Source of the DNA: Sphingobacteriia bacterium
GTDB taxonomy: Bacteria; Bacteroidota; Bacteroidia; NS11-12g; UBA9320
NCBI GenBank assembly: GCA_008080835.1
Contig: VMDK01000042.1
Span: forward strand, 1-42,776
DNA length: 42,776 nt
Direction: 5' to 3'
Shown here: positions 15,617 through 23,093 of the stretch, piece by piece
How the letters are laid out: each line of letters opens with the position of its first letter
Position numbering within the stretch: the stretch's first letter is position 1
Notes under the pieces: model-generated
Seen by the model: only the letters and a program-made list of their open reading frames with translations
Database searches by the model: none
Told to the model about the DNA's origin: nothing
Program-made: the position numbers and the translations under genes

Positions 15617-17284
15617 ATGAAACAAATTCATATTTTCTTAATCCTCCTTTTCAGCATAGGATTCCCTATTGCAAGTTTTGGTCAATTCAAAGAAGCTTAT
15701 GGCTTACGTAGAATTGAAACTCCTCAGTTCTACCCACGGGAAGCTGATGCAGATCATATCTACGTGCCTATGAATTTTAATAATTCAGATGCACATGAAA
15801 CACTTCGAGACCTGGATGTAGATAGGATTGAAAGTATAAGCCTGGTATACACACAATACAGATTGTCGGATCGTTTCGATCAGTTGGATCTGAACAGTCG
15901 TCGTACGAGAGAACTCATGAAACTCGCACCGGGAATTAAGAACAATAAAGCGATCAGATGGTATTGGGTTGCACAAACCGGTTGTGGAGACCCGGGGTCG
16001 TGTCGGGAATTTTTCCATGGGTTTGAGATCAAGCTTAAAAAGGAAGAGGACATACTGGCAAGGCGCATTGAGTCTGAGCTATTATCTTACTACTCCTCCG
16101 TAGCTATGGAGAAGGAGGCGTCTGTGGAATTTCTCGATTCCATCGTAGAAATGGAAGGCTCGTCTCTCATCAAAACGTGCGATACGATCTACGAGGAAAA
16201 GACAGTGCGAAGAAGTCGTCTCGGAACCATCAGTAATGTCCATAAGAGATCCAAGCAGCGCTTCATGCGCAAACTTCACAAGGCCGATATGGATGATCTG
16301 ACAGATTTCAGTGTCACGATCGATGGTCGAAATCGGGTAGTGGACCTTGATGTGGCGGATCATATTGATGCCTACAAACTAGAGGCACTGTTGAGGAGAA
16401 ATTTCCGTTTGCGCAGTAGTCGGTTCAAGAACAAACGTGTTCATACCCGCTTCGATATCCACCTGACCAAAGGCCTTTGGGACTGGCGTTATAATGATAT
16501 GTTGATCACCGCCACACCATTGGACAATGATCTTATGGAGATCGATTCATTTGAAACCAAAACAGAAGTTCATGAAGTGGTGCATTGTCATTACATGGAT
16601 ACCAGCAAATCATATGGTGGATACTACGCGGATGTATCCGTGATACGGAAGGTCTTTGACCGCAATGCCGACTGGTCGAACTGTCTGGTGGCTACGGATG
16701 TGACTGGAAGTATGTCACCATATCTCGGTCAATTCCTGGCCTGGCATCAATTGAACATTAAGAAGAGAGACAAGAATCGTGATTTCGTATTCTTCAATGA
16801 TGGGGACAATATGAGTGATGCGTTAAAATGGGCCGGTAACGTTGGTGGTACTTACTATGTTCAAACCAATAATTACACCACCCTGAAGGAGAAATTGGAT
16901 GAAGCCAGAAATGCCGGAGGTGGGGGAGATGCTCCGGAAAATAATATCGAAGCGGTGTTATTTGGTTTGAATAAGAATCCCCGCGTCAGTTCCGTGATCA
17001 TGGTCGCCGACAACTGGGCAACACCACGAGATCTGGATCTGTTGAACAAGGTTAAAAAACCCATCCGACTGATCCTCTGCGGAACGTCGGGCGGTTTCAA
17101 TGTAGAATACCTTAATATGATCCGTAAGAATGGTGGCAGCCTGCATACGATCGAGGATGATCTAATGGATCTCGCCAAAATGTCGGAAGGCGAATTCATC
17201 ACCATCCAAGGCAGGGATTATATCATTCGAGATGGTCAATTTAAAAGGGGCGACACTACTGTATCACCCCTTACATTTGACTAA
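15617..17284 (+). CDS. Secreted protein with von Willebrand factor A-like domain
   Basis: A 555-residue exported protein (signal peptide MKQIHIFLILLFSIGFPIASFG). The C-terminal part holds a VWA-like domain: D361-VT-GS365 with M366 resembles the metal-ion-dependent adhesion site (DxTGS). It is followed by a Rossmann-like pattern: RDFVFFNDGDNMSD, then a glycine-rich GGGGDAPENNIEA, SSVIMVADN and IRLILCGTSGG. The N-terminal 350 residues are unrecognised. A role in adhesion or in sensing a ligand is an inference. It ends 21 bases before the convergent SulP gene. Confidence 0.65.
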   Translation: MKQIHIFLILLFSIGFPIASFGQFKEAYGLRRIETPQFYPREADADHIYVPMNFNNSDAHETLRDLDVDRIESISLVYTQYRLSDRFDQLDLNSRRTRELMKLAPGIKNNKAIRWYWVAQTGCGDPGSCREFFHGFEIKLKKEEDILARRIESELLSYYSSVAMEKEASVEFLDSIVEMEGSSLIKTCDTIYEEKTVRRSRLGTISNVHKRSKQRFMRKLHKADMDDLTDFSVTIDGRNRVVDLDVADHIDAYKLEALLRRNFRLRSSRFKNKRVHTRFDIHLTKGLWDWRYNDMLITATPLDNDLMEIDSFETKTEVHEVVHCHYMDTSKSYGGYYADVSVIRKVFDRNADWSNCLVATDVTGSMSPYLGQFLAWHQLNIKKRDKNRDFVFFNDGDNMSDALKWAGNVGGTYYVQTNNYTTLKEKLDEARNAGGGGDAPENNIEAVLFGLNKNPRVSSVIMVADNWATPRDLDLLNKVKKPIRLILCGTSGGFNVEYLNMIRKNGGSLHTIEDDLMDLAKMSEGEFITIQGRDYIIRDGQFKRGDTTVSPLTFD

Positions 17285-17305
17285 TAGAACTTAAGCTCCC
17301 GGTCA

Positions 17306-18916
17306 TTAGGAGCCGGATGGCATGCCGCCGTTGCCTTTTGCCATGGCGGTGCCAAACTTCTTGACAGCGTTGTCGACACTGTTAGGAGTCCATCCGAGTT
17401 CGTGGATCTCCACTTTGATATTTCTTGTTTCCGCATTCTGCTTGAAATCTTCAATGATCTCTTTCACATCGACATGCATACTCTTAGTTCGGGAGGCATC
17501 GATGATCACATGTGCATTGTTCGGTATTTCCGTCAAGGTGTGCAGGATACCTGCTTTATTGAGAAAGCTCACATCCTCAGCAAGTTTGATCTGGATCGGT
17601 TTTCCTTCAGCAACATCCTCTTCGTCGAAGTGGTAAGGTGTCTGGTAGTTTTTCCACAGGATGAAGAAAATAGCAACAGCAAGGCCCAGTCCGATACCGA
17701 TCAAAAGATCTGTACGCACAATACCTACAACTGTCACGACGAATGGAATGAATTGTTCTTTTCCCTGTTTGAAAACTGCTTTGACAACCTTCGGACTTGC
17801 TAGTTTGTAGCCTACCAAAAACAGTATAGCTGCCAAACTTGCCAATGGGATCTGATTCAGGATGGTAGGGATGAGCAGGACAGTTCCTAAAATGAGCACC
17901 CCATGGAAGAATGCAGATGCTTTGGTCCGTCCTCCTGATTGAATATTCGCCGAACTACGAACGATCACCTGTGTGATGGGAAGTCCTCCGATCATACCGG
18001 ATGCGATATTACCCACTCCTTGCGCTACCAATTCTCTGTTGGTCGGTGTGATCCGCTTCTGTGGATCCAGTTTGTCAGTGGCCTCCACGCACAAGAGGGT
18101 TTCCAGACTAGCCACCACAGCGATGGTCAGTCCTGTCACCCAGATCGCCTTTTGCCCAATCGCATTGAAGTCGGGAAAGGTGAACAAGCCTTTAAATTCT
18201 TCGAAGCTGGTAGCAATGGGGATGTTTACCGTTTGCTCAATAGTCAGCTCGAACATCCCGGAACTTTTGTAATACATATTGAGCAAGACTCCAACCACAA
18301 CTACGACCAATGGTCCCTGGATGATGTTGGTGAATGAAAGTTTCTTCATGAATTTCTGTTCCCACAGAATGAGAATGGCAAGAGAAACCACGGCGACGAT
18401 TATTGCAGCCGGATTGATGTAATCCATCATGTTTATAATTTCGGAGAACGTGGTTTGACCATCAGGTTGTGAGTAGGAAAGGTCGCCTTCGTAATCTTTG
18501 TCGTACCCTACAGCATGCGGGATCTGTTTAAGTATGATAATGATCCCGATCCCGCTGAGCATTCCCTTGATGACAGAAGAGGGGAAATAGTATCCGATCA
18601 CTCCGGCTTTGATTGCACCCAAAACGATCTGGATGACTCCTGCCAGGACAACCGTCAGCAGGAAGATCTCGTAAGTCGGAAATTCATTGATAGCAGCAAG
18701 TACGATGACAGCCAGTCCGGCTGCCGGTCCACTTACACCTAAAGGTGAACCACTCATAAGTGATACGACGATACCACCTATGATTCCGGCTATGATACCT
18801 GAGAACAAAGGTGCTCCGGAAGCAAGGGCGATCCCAAGACAGAGGGGTACTGCTACGAGAAATACGACGATACTCGCGGGCAGGTCGTATTTGATTTTCG
18901 AAAAGAATTCTTTCAT
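17306..18916 (-). CDS. SulP family inorganic anion transporter with STAS domain
   Basis: A 536-residue inner-membrane transporter. It starts FFSKIKYDLPASIVVFLVAVPLCLGIALASG (split: DLPASIVVFLVAVPLCLG), the standard SulP TM1 region. The helices continue to about residue 410, with the GLPITQVIVRSSANIQSGGR signature (conserved SulP motif). The C-terminal 110 residues form a STAS domain (VSFLNKAGILHTL...VIIDASRTKSMHVDVKEII). SulP members move sulfate, bicarbonate or other anions; the substrate here cannot be assigned, and no carbonic anhydrase gene is adjacent. A perfect 8-bp inverted repeat lies 10 bases before its ATG. Confidence 0.9.
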   Translation of the reverse strand: MKEFFSKIKYDLPASIVVFLVAVPLCLGIALASGAPLFSGIIAGIIGGIVVSLMSGSPLGVSGPAAGLAVIVLAAINEFPTYEIFLLTVVLAGVIQIVLGAIKAGVIGYYFPSSVIKGMLSGIGIIIILKQIPHAVGYDKDYEGDLSYSQPDGQTTFSEIINMMDYINPAAIIVAVVSLAILILWEQKFMKKLSFTNIIQGPLVVVVVGVLLNMYYKSSGMFELTIEQTVNIPIATSFEEFKGLFTFPDFNAIGQKAIWVTGLTIAVVASLETLLCVEATDKLDPQKRITPTNRELVAQGVGNIASGMIGGLPITQVIVRSSANIQSGGRTKASAFFHGVLILGTVLLIPTILNQIPLASLAAILFLVGYKLASPKVVKAVFKQGKEQFIPFVVTVVGIVRTDLLIGIGLGLAVAIFFILWKNYQTPYHFDEEDVAEGKPIQIKLAEDVSFLNKAGILHTLTEIPNNAHVIIDASRTKSMHVDVKEIIEDFKQNAETRNIKVEIHELGWTPNSVDNAVKKFGTAMAKGNGGMPSGS

Positions 18917-18926
18917 AATGATGCGT

Positions 18927-18950
18927 TGATCCGCTTCACAGTGCGGATCA
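18927..18950 (-). promoter_or_regulatory. Inverted repeat in the SulP 5' leader
   Basis: TGATCCGC (18927-18934) and GCGGATCA (18943-18950) are exact reverse complements around an 8-base loop, beginning 10 bases before the sulP ATG. It could be an mRNA hairpin controlling translation or an operator. Motif evidence only. Confidence 0.35.
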
Positions 18951-19008
18951 GACTGATGTAAAAAATTAAAATGGAAAGTCTGATTGCCTTGAATTGTGCC
19001 TTGAAGGC

Positions 19009-19317
19009 TCAGGCTTCAGGCGGAGGTGTTACCACATCGTTGATGTGGCCGGAAGTAAAGTTGGAATACAGATGTAATGAAAGCCATTCCGCTTTTGACA
19101 TAGCATTGAACGCAAACTCGGGTAAACCGAATTCATCATTCTTTTCCTGTTGCTCCGTAGTGTTCTCTTCTTCCGAAGATTCGTCGTTTTGTTCAACGAG
19201 CATGGTCTTGTTCGAAGAGTACAATTCACTCACCAGGTTCACGGCCAATGAAGTCATGACGATCAAGGCTATGCAAGCGATGAAAAAGTTCAATGTGTTA
19301 TGGAATGCTCGTACCAT
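19009..19317 (-). CDS. Small acidic single-span membrane protein
   Basis: A 102-residue hypothetical protein. A transmembrane helix (about residues 10-28, FFIACIALIVMTSLAVNLV) is followed by an acidic run (EQNDESSEEENTTEQQEKNDE). The C-terminal part includes LSLHLYSNFTSGH and TPPPEA. I do not recognise a family. It lies 92 bases upstream of sulP on the same strand and may be co-transcribed. A hairpin (CTAAA.ACCC with GGGT.TTTAG) is found at 19327-19352 just upstream, and the palindrome CAAATTTG at 19355-19362 could serve as a -7 box in either direction. Confidence 0.45.
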   Translation of the reverse strand: MVRAFHNTLNFFIACIALIVMTSLAVNLVSELYSSNKTMLVEQNDESSEEENTTEQQEKNDEFGLPEFAFNAMSKAEWLSLHLYSNFTSGHINDVVTPPPEA

Positions 19318-19424
19318 CGACTGGTTACTAAACCCCTTTTCGGGTGATTTAGTTCAAATTTGTTCACTTTTCTCCACTTAATCAATCAAAGCCGTTAATA
19401 TTGGTTGAAGTGTTTGCGATAAAA

Positions 19425-20330
19425 ATGAAAAATTCACTGCTTTTCCTCATTGGCTTCATCACCCTTATCGGAACTTTTTCCTGCTGTGCACAGAGCGATC
19501 CGAACAAATATTACGGAGTACATGATCTCAAGAAGGTAAATCCTAAAACGGTCTACCGATTCAGGATCAATGACTCTACGATCACAGAAGTGCCCAAAGT
19601 TTTAAAGAAGTGCACCAACATTCAATACATTGACCTCAGGGGTTGTCGCATAGACAACATTCCATCGTTCTTTTCCAAGTTTACGAAATTGGAGACACTA
19701 AGCCTATCCGACAACCATCTTATCGAGATCCCCGATGGAGTATTTCTTATCCCACATTTAAAGGAACTGTTGCTCTATGACAACAGGATCACTTTTCTTC
19801 CGGCAACCATGAAGGATCTTCAAGATCTGGAGAGTATCCACATGAGTGGTCCGAAGGTGCGAAATCTGGATATTCTCCGCGACAACCCCAAACTATATTC
19901 ATTTGGTTTCAATGAAATGGGATTGGATGAATTTCCCGCAGTCATTCTCAATTTTCCCAAGACCAAGCACATCTATCTTTGGGAGAATAATATAACTAGT
20001 CTCCCAGAGGAACTAGCTTCTTTCGATAGCCTCGAATACCTGAATGTCTCTGCGAATAAGTTGACCGAGTTACCAACGGAATTAGCGGGTCTCGAAAAAC
20101 TCAAGTCGCTCCTCTTGGCGGATAATGAGATCTCAGAAGTGGACTCCACCATTGGCTTGCTGGACGGGGTAGAGGTCTTGTATTTGAGCGAGAATCCACT
20201 GGACGACATCCCAGACGCAATCGCGGACATGGAGAATCTGGAATACTGCAATGCTCGAAAGACCAATATAACTGAAGAACGCCAGGTTGAGTTGCGCAAA
20301 ATGGCACCGGATGTATACTTCGAATTCTGA
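19425..20330 (+). CDS. Leucine-rich repeat lipoprotein
   Basis: A 301-residue lipoprotein: signal peptide with lipobox TFSC (Cys20), then about nine leucine-rich repeats of 22-23 residues. The repeat units follow the LxxLxLxxNxLxxLPxx pattern, for example LEYLNVSANKLTELP and VEVLYLSENPLDDIP. LRR lipoproteins are thought to bind proteins or surfaces; the partner is unknown. I choose ATG 19425, which starts directly with a signal peptide; the TTG at 19401 would add eight residues ahead of it. A TAATATTG box (19397-19404) matches the -7 consensus in 7 of 8 bases. Confidence 0.8.
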   Translation: MKNSLLFLIGFITLIGTFSCCAQSDPNKYYGVHDLKKVNPKTVYRFRINDSTITEVPKVLKKCTNIQYIDLRGCRIDNIPSFFSKFTKLETLSLSDNHLIEIPDGVFLIPHLKELLLYDNRITFLPATMKDLQDLESIHMSGPKVRNLDILRDNPKLYSFGFNEMGLDEFPAVILNFPKTKHIYLWENNITSLPEELASFDSLEYLNVSANKLTELPTELAGLEKLKSLLLADNEISEVDSTIGLLDGVEVLYLSENPLDDIPDAIADMENLEYCNARKTNITEERQVELRKMAPDVYFEF

Positions 20331-20340
20331 GCGTGAAAGC

Positions 20341-20373
20341 TTGTATTTAAAATATCAAAATGGCTTAGATTTG
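20341..20373 (+). promoter_or_regulatory. Promoter of tRNA-Leu
   Basis: TTG (20341-20343), a 22-base spacer and TAGATTTG (20366-20373) match the Bacteroidota TTG-N17-23-TAnnTTTG promoter, ending 17 bases before the tRNA. Spacing and -7 sequence equal those before the beta-helix gene at 40988. Confidence 0.7.
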
Positions 20374-20390
20374 CCGTCCCCTTTGGGAAT

Positions 20391-20472
20391 GCCGCAGTGG
20401 CGGAACTGGTAGACGCGCACGTTTCAGGGGCGTGTATCTTCGGATGTGGGGGTTCGACTCCCCCCTGCGGCA
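20391..20472 (+). tRNA. tRNA-Leu (anticodon CAG)
   Basis: Cloverleaf with acceptor stem GCCGCAG / CTGCGGC and discriminator A (20472). The D arm is CGGAACTGGTAGACGCG, the anticodon loop TTCAGGG gives anticodon CAG, and there is a long variable arm (TATCTTCGGATG) as in all leucine tRNAs. The T arm is GGGTTCGACTCCC. The 3' CCA is not encoded. Confidence 0.95.
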
Positions 20473-20476
20473 CAGA

Positions 20477-20509
20477 AAGCGATCATCAATTTGATGGTCG
20501 CTTTTTTTA
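20477..20509 (+). terminator. Rho-independent terminator of tRNA-Leu
   Basis: A 13-bp stem (AAAGCGATCATCA at 20477-20488 region paired with TGATGGTCGCTTT, one T-G pair) encloses ATT and ends in a run of seven T. It starts 5 bases after the tRNA. Confidence 0.9.
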
Positions 20510-20518
20510 TGGATTTTA

Positions 20519-20597
20519 GGACGTAGTCACTGCTCACTATGTTCGCTCAAGACTACGCCCAGCTTCGGTATCTACAGGGGTAGATAACATCTACCCC
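20519..20597. repeat. Composite repeat block, copy 1
   Basis: GGACGTAGTCAC...GACTACGCCCAG (20519-20562) is nearly identical to 35158-35201 and carries the inverted repeat CGTAGTC (20522-20528) / GACTACG (20551-20557). The 21-base palindrome GGGGTAGAT-AAC-ATCTACCCC (20577-20597) follows. The same palindrome occurs three more times at 35080-35326. The block lies between the tRNA-Leu and sodA terminators and encodes no protein. Confidence 0.75.
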
Positions 20598-20631
20598 GAA
20601 ATCTAGCGCTCACCACCACCGAAATCAACAA

Positions 20632-20662
20632 AAAAAAGCCCGCGCTTAATGCGTGGGCTTTT
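20632..20662 (-). terminator. Terminator of sodA
   Basis: The stem AAAAGCCCGCGC (20635-20646) pairs with GCGTGGGCTTTT (20651-20662; one wobble/mismatch) around TTAA. On the minus strand it continues into a T-run. It lies 22 bases after the sodA stop. Confidence 0.85.
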
Positions 20663-20683
20663 CTTCGATGTAAAAACTGGATA

Positions 20684-21283
20684 TTATTTCGCTTCGTTGT
20701 AGCGTCGTGCCACTTCGTCCCAGTTGATCACATTCCAGAATGCACCGATATAATCCGGGCGACGGTTCTGGTAATTCAAATAGTATGCGTGCTCCCAAAC
20801 ATCCAAACCCAGGATAGGAGTGCCTCCACAACCTTCTCCCATGATCGTGTTGTCTTGGTTTGCTGTGGAACAGATCTCCAGCTTGCCGTTTGTGAGGCAA
20901 AGCCATGCCCATCCTGAACCAAAGCGAGTAGCAGCGGCTGCGTTGAATTTCTCTTTCATCGCATCAAAGCTTCCAAATGCACCGTCAATTGCTGAAGCTA
21001 GATCGCCACTTGGAGCGCCTCCACCGTTTGGTGACATGATAGTCCAGAAAAGAGTGTGATTGTAATGCCCACCTCCGTTGTTTCGAACTGCAGTGTTATC
21101 GCTGTGATTCTTCAAAAGGTCCTCCAACGATTTGCCGGCGAGGTCAGTGCCTTCGACCGCGGCGTTCAGTTTCGATACATATCCGTTGTGGTGTTTCGTG
21201 TGGTGAATCTCCATGGTACGAGCATCTATGTGTGGTTCCAGTGCATCGTACGCATACGGTAAATTGGGTAATTCAAATGCCAT
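20684..21283 (-). CDS. sodA: Superoxide dismutase, Mn (or cambialistic) type
   Basis: A 199-residue Fe/Mn superoxide dismutase that converts superoxide to hydrogen peroxide and oxygen. Metal ligands are His27 (MEIHHTKHH), His76 (YNHTLFW), Asp161 and His165 (DVWEHAYY). GGGHYNH and Gln143 in TANQDN favour manganese over iron. No signal peptide, so it acts in the cytosol. It is monocistronic, with its own -7 box TATTTTTG (21316-21309) and terminator. It lies divergent from the nitroreductase gene, fitting an oxidative-stress context. Confidence 0.97.
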   Translation of the reverse strand: MAFELPNLPYAYDALEPHIDARTMEIHHTKHHNGYVSKLNAAVEGTDLAGKSLEDLLKNHSDNTAVRNNGGGHYNHTLFWTIMSPNGGGAPSGDLASAIDGAFGSFDAMKEKFNAAAATRFGSGWAWLCLTNGKLEICSTANQDNTIMGEGCGGTPILGLDVWEHAYYLNYQNRRPDYIGAFWNVINWDEVARRYNEAK

Positions 21284-21308
21284 TGTGTGTTCTTTTTAAT
21301 TAGTTTGA

Positions 21309-21342
21309 CAAAAATAAAGTCTACATATATATCACATTTCAA
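21309..21342 (-). promoter_or_regulatory. sodA promoter
   Basis: On the minus strand TATTTTTG (21316-21309) is an exact -7 match, and a TTG lies 23 bases further upstream (near 21340). The box is about 25 bases before the sodA ATG. Confidence 0.55.
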
Positions 21343-21381
21343 TTGCTAAATTGTTCCTTGAGCATCATATAATTTGTCGAT

Positions 21382-21960
21382 ATGCGTATAAACGAAATCA
21401 TTAAGTCGCGCCGATCCGTCTTCACAAATCAGTTCTCCGGAGAGCCTATTCCAAGAGAGCAGATCGAAGAATTTTTAGACCTTGCGAATTGGGCACCTAA
21501 TCACTTGCACACTGAGCCATGGAGGTTTCAGGTGTATTCCGGGAATGGCCTGAAGGATCTCATGAGTCATTTAGCCGAGTTATATAAAAAGTACACACCA
21601 GAGGAGAAATTCTCCCAAGCTAAGATGGATAAATACGCCAAAAGGGTGGATTGGGTGAGCCATGCGATCGTGATCAATGTGCACTACGATGAGAAGGGGA
21701 GGGTGCCCCGCATCGAGGAGAGCAATGCTGTGGCATGTGCCGTTCAAAACCTGTGGCTTGCCATCACCCAAACAAAGGATATCCGAGGATATTGGAGTAC
21801 CGGTTCTCTTGTGTATACTGATGATCTGGCTTTCTGGCTCCGACTGCAGGATAATGAAAAATGCATGGGGATCTTTTACCTTGGGAAACTAAAGGAAGAC
21901 GCGATCCAGGCTCATTCAACTCGAAGAGATGTGTCTGAGAAGACCACTTGGATAGACTAA
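21382..21960 (+). CDS. Nitroreductase family protein
   Basis: A 192-residue FMN-dependent oxidoreductase. The start IKSRRSVFTNQFSGEPIP carries the family RRS motif for FMN phosphate. APNHLHTEPWRFQV is the conserved second motif. The C-terminal GIFYLGKLKED closes the FMN site. Family members reduce nitro groups, quinones or other substrates with NAD(P)H; the substrate is unknown. It is divergent from sodA. The likely operon continues with a K+ channel 9 bases downstream. A TATAATTTG stretch lies 5 bases before the ATG. Confidence 0.88.
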   Translation: MRINEIIKSRRSVFTNQFSGEPIPREQIEEFLDLANWAPNHLHTEPWRFQVYSGNGLKDLMSHLAELYKKYTPEEKFSQAKMDKYAKRVDWVSHAIVINVHYDEKGRVPRIEESNAVACAVQNLWLAITQTKDIRGYWSTGSLVYTDDLAFWLRLQDNEKCMGIFYLGKLKEDAIQAHSTRRDVSEKTTWID

Positions 21961-21965
21961 CTTTG
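21958..21965 (+). promoter_or_regulatory. Possible -7 box before the K+ channel gene
   Basis: TAACTTTG is an exact TAnnTTTG match spanning the nitroreductase stop codon and ending 4 bases before the channel ATG at 21970. No TTG is found at the right distance, so it may be chance. Confidence 0.3.
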
Positions 21966-21969
21966 TGCC

Positions 21970-22305
21970 ATGCTGTTGCTGCGAACCATACTCAGCTTTC
22001 TCCGCGATAAGGAGTATCGCGACCTTGTTATCACCACACTAGTAGTTCTGGTTCTTGGCTCGGCCGTATACCACTACACCGAAGGGTGGACCTGGTTGGA
22101 CAGTCTCTATTTCAGCGTGATCACCCTGACAACTGTCGGATATGGCGACTTTGCTCCTCAGACTCCTTTCGGAAAGATCTTCACAATCATCTATATCGTA
22201 GTTGGGATCGGTATCATTCTCAGCTTTATTGATTCGGTCTACAATCACTTCAGCATGAACACGCTGGAAAGACGAAACCAACTTAGAAGACGCTCCAAGA
22301 AATGA
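21970..22305 (+). CDS. Two-helix potassium channel family protein
   Basis: A 111-residue inner-membrane protein with the pore-loop layout of Ion_trans_2 channels: helix 1 (about 18-34), pore loop with the K+ selectivity filter T55-VGYGD60, and helix 2 (about 66-90). It has no RCK/TrkA-N domain, so it would form a minimal tetrameric K+ pore. It overlaps dtd by 4 bases (ATGA at 22302) and lies 9 bases after the nitroreductase. Confidence 0.9.
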   Translation: MLLLRTILSFLRDKEYRDLVITTLVVLVLGSAVYHYTEGWTWLDSLYFSVITLTTVGYGDFAPQTPFGKIFTIIYIVVGIGIILSFIDSVYNHFSMNTLERRNQLRRRSKK

Positions 22306-22757
22306 GAGCTTTGATACAAAGAGTGAGTCGGGCCTCCGTAACCATCCATGATGAAATTTCGGGTGAGATCGGTCGTGGTTTGGTGGTATTCATCGGGATC
22401 GAGGAAGGAGATCAATTGGAAGACATACGGTGGATCGTGAAAAAGATCGCGAACATGCGCATCTTCAATGATGAAAATGATATCATGAACCTCAGCGCAA
22501 ATGACCAACTCTTTGATGTGCTGGCTGTGAGTCAATTCACCTTACACGCCAACAACAAAAAGGGGAATCGACCATCTTATATCCGAGCGGCCAAGCCGGA
22601 AGTTTCGGTTCCGATCTATAATGAGTTTCTGAAGGTCCTGCGCCGCGATTTGCATGGAACTGTCGAAACGGGTGAATTCGGAGCTGATATGCAGGTTGAG
22701 CTGGTCAATGACGGTCCGGTCACCATCTGGCTCGACTCGAAAGCTAAAAGTTATTGA
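22302..22757 (+). CDS. dtd: D-aminoacyl-tRNA deacylase
   Basis: A 151-residue cytosolic enzyme that hydrolyses D-amino acids from mischarged tRNAs. It starts with the standard MRALIQRVSRASVTI. Both catalytic signatures are present: SQFTL at 77-81 and GPVT at 138-141. The length is normal. It overlaps the channel gene and ends exactly where an inverted-repeat element begins. Confidence 0.96.
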   Translation: MRALIQRVSRASVTIHDEISGEIGRGLVVFIGIEEGDQLEDIRWIVKKIANMRIFNDENDIMNLSANDQLFDVLAVSQFTLHANNKKGNRPSYIRAAKPEVSVPIYNEFLKVLRRDLHGTVETGEFGADMQVELVNDGPVTIWLDSKAKSY

Positions 22758-22930
22758 ACCACGGAGACACTGAGTTCACGGAATCTTGCTCCATGACTAT
22801 GCGTACTGCACAAATGAAATGGTCTTTAGCTCCGTACATTTCATTCACCGGTGACAATGTTCATTGAAGGGGACATTCTAGCAAATCCAAGATGATAGAT
22901 CCTCTGTGTTCTCAGTGCCTCCTTGGTTTG
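22756..22930. repeat. MITE-like element with about 29-bp terminal inverted repeats
   Basis: The left end (22756-22783, AACCACGGAGACACTGAG...) and right end (22902-22930, CTCAGTGCCTCCTTGGTTT...) are imperfect reverse complements (about 22 of 29 positions). The interior holds a perfect 9-bp inverted repeat, AATGAAATG (22813-22821) / CATTTCATT (22837-22845). No protein is encoded. A further copy of one end lies at 35346-35375. No direct target repeat was established. The left end starts within the dtd stop codon. Confidence 0.6.
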
Positions 22931-22983
22931 GAACATTCGGCAAGGACCTGGACGTTAAACCACCAGCGCAATGAGCTAAGAGC

Positions 22984-23023
22984 TTTTGGCCAACAGCTAA
23001 AGGGTAACGACTAGTGGCCAAAA
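22984..23023. repeat. TTTTGGCCA inverted repeat
   Basis: TTTTGGCCA (22984-22992) and TGGCCAAAA (23015-23023) are perfect reverse complements around a 22-base loop containing AGCTAAAGG, itself similar to the AGCTAAGAGC just before. No T-run follows. Together with the MITE-like element it fills the 336-base gap before the TraB/GumN gene. Confidence 0.5.
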
Positions 23024-23093
23024 CAATAAGTATATTAGTCGGCTCGTAATCAATTCAAAGAATTTGAACCGATCCCGAACCACAACTTCCCGC

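Noticed and set aside
19973-20473. A 166-codon minus-strand frame running over the LRR gene and tRNA-Leu
   Set aside because: It is antisense to a clear LRR repeat and to a tRNA; its serine-rich translation is a shadow.
20519-20662. An insertion sequence with transposase
   Set aside because: No transposase frame; only palindromes and terminators are present.
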